Assembly: GCA_026982145.1 (NCBI GenBank)
Contig: JALSHQ010000403.1
Span: forward strand, 1 to 7,648
Length of the DNA stretch: 7,648 nucleotides
From: Gammaproteobacteria bacterium
GTDB lineage: Bacteria > Pseudomonadota > Gammaproteobacteria > SZUA-140
Direction: 5' to 3'
Within the stretch, counting starts at the first letter, position 1, and every line of letters begins with the position of its first letter. The notes under the pieces are model-generated. The model was not told the DNA's origin. It saw only the letters and a list, made by a program, of their open reading frames with translations, and did no database searches. Position numbers and translations under genes: made by a program. Positions 6,972 through 7,648 of the stretch are shown here, in pieces.

Positions 6972-7607
6972 ATGAATAAGCAAAAACGCACCGAGATTTT
7001 CGAGCGCCTGCGTGCTGAGAACCCCCACCCCACCACGGAACTCAACTACACCACGCCGTTTGAACTGCTGATTGCAGTCATCCTATCTGCGCAGGCCACA
7101 GATAAAGGGGTCAACAAGGCCACCGACAAACTTTACCCGGTTGCCAACACCCCGAGTGCGATTTTGGAGTTGAAGGAAGAGGGGCTAAAACGTTATATCA
7201 AGACCATCGGGCTGTTCAACACCAAGGCATCCAATATCATCAAGACCTGCGCCATGCTCATCGAACATCATAATAGTGAAGTGCCTCAAGAACGCGAAAG
7301 CCTAGAAGCACTGCCCGGTGTGGGGCGAAAAACCGCTAATGTCATTTTGAATACCGCCTTTGGCCAGCCGGTGATTGCTGTCGACACCCATATTTTCAGG
7401 GTCTCAAATCGCACCCGAATCGCACCCGGAAAGACAGTGCTGGAGGTGGAACACAAACTGGTCAAGTTTATTCCTGATGAATTCAAACTCGATGCCCACC
7501 ACTGGCTGATTCTACACGGGCGCTACGTCTGTGTGGCGCGAAAACCACGCTGTGGCGCTTGTATTATCGAGGATCTTTGTGAATACAAACAGAAAGCAAT
7601 CGACTAA
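6972..7607 (+). CDS. nth: Endonuclease III, DNA glycosylase/AP lyase with [4Fe-4S] cluster
   Basis: This base-excision repair enzyme removes oxidised pyrimidines such as thymine glycol from DNA and then cleaves the backbone at the abasic site by beta-elimination. At 211 residues it equals the length of E. coli Nth, and key residues fall at the same numbers. The helix-hairpin-helix LPGVGRKTANV (114-124) carries the catalytic Lys120, and VDTHIFRV (137-144) carries Asp138. The C-terminal iron-sulphur loop has Cys187, Cys194, Cys197 and Cys203 in the C-x6-C-x2-C-x5-C pattern. The start MNKQKR matches the E. coli start MNKAKR, and an in-frame TAA lies two codons upstream (6966-6968). The Shine-Dalgarno is weak. 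It is divergent from the tandem HtrA gene and not preceded by rsx/rnf genes as in E. coli. The downstream 41 bases contain no recognisable gene or strong terminator. Confidence 0.98.
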   Translation: MNKQKRTEIFERLRAENPHPTTELNYTTPFELLIAVILSAQATDKGVNKATDKLYPVANTPSAILELKEEGLKRYIKTIGLFNTKASNIIKTCAMLIEHHNSEVPQERESLEALPGVGRKTANVILNTAFGQPVIAVDTHIFRVSNRTRIAPGKTVLEVEHKLVKFIPDEFKLDAHHWLILHGRYVCVARKPRCGACIIEDLCEYKQKAID

Positions 7608-7648
7608 ACTATAGCCTCGGAAAATAGGCAATCACCTGAGAGTTTACG

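Noticed and set aside
7612..7634. GCCT/AGGC pairing after nth as an intrinsic terminator
   Set aside because: The stem is four base pairs with no following T run; it is not convincing.

Overview
This window reads as ordinary chromosomal DNA from a gammaproteobacterium. The endonuclease III at the right end follows the Escherichia coli protein almost residue for residue. NadC and ProRS are of the usual bacterial types, and a GspE/PilB-type ATPase lying directly before nadC matches the pil/hof-nadC neighbourhood common in this class. I cannot name the genus. Base composition looks even, and I saw no insertion sequence, integrase, CRISPR array, tRNA or rRNA.

Layout from left to right. The 3' end of a GspE/PilB-family assembly ATPase (1-416, +) is cut by the window edge. 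A 257-base spacer with two candidate promoters leads to nadC (674-1519, +), the last step before nicotinate mononucleotide in NAD synthesis. proS (1594-3297, +) follows with its own extended -10 promoter and encodes a ProRS with the editing insertion. A small exported SLT-family lytic transglycosylase (3359-3964, +) comes 61 bases after proS and is probably co-transcribed; its ribosome binding site can fold into a hairpin. Convergent with it, only 18 bases away, is a 952-residue exported protein (3983-6841, -). A 130-base divergent promoter region then separates that gene from nth (6972-7607, +). The last 41 bases hold nothing I can identify.

The gene of real interest is the 952-residue one. 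It is not a standard DegP/DegQ/DegS protease. It has two HtrA units in tandem, each a trypsin-like domain followed by two PDZ-like domains. The first protease domain keeps the His-Asp-Ser triad (H92, D123, S207). In the second, all three positions are replaced (D555, N586, V669). This layout, and long stretches of sequence, match yeast Nma111/Ynm3 and plant Deg7, which are known as nuclear or chloroplast proteins. Here the same architecture carries an apparent Sec signal peptide, which implies a periplasmic enzyme. The remaining genes are housekeeping and form no obvious pathway with it. The transglycosylase is the only neighbour predicted to share its compartment.
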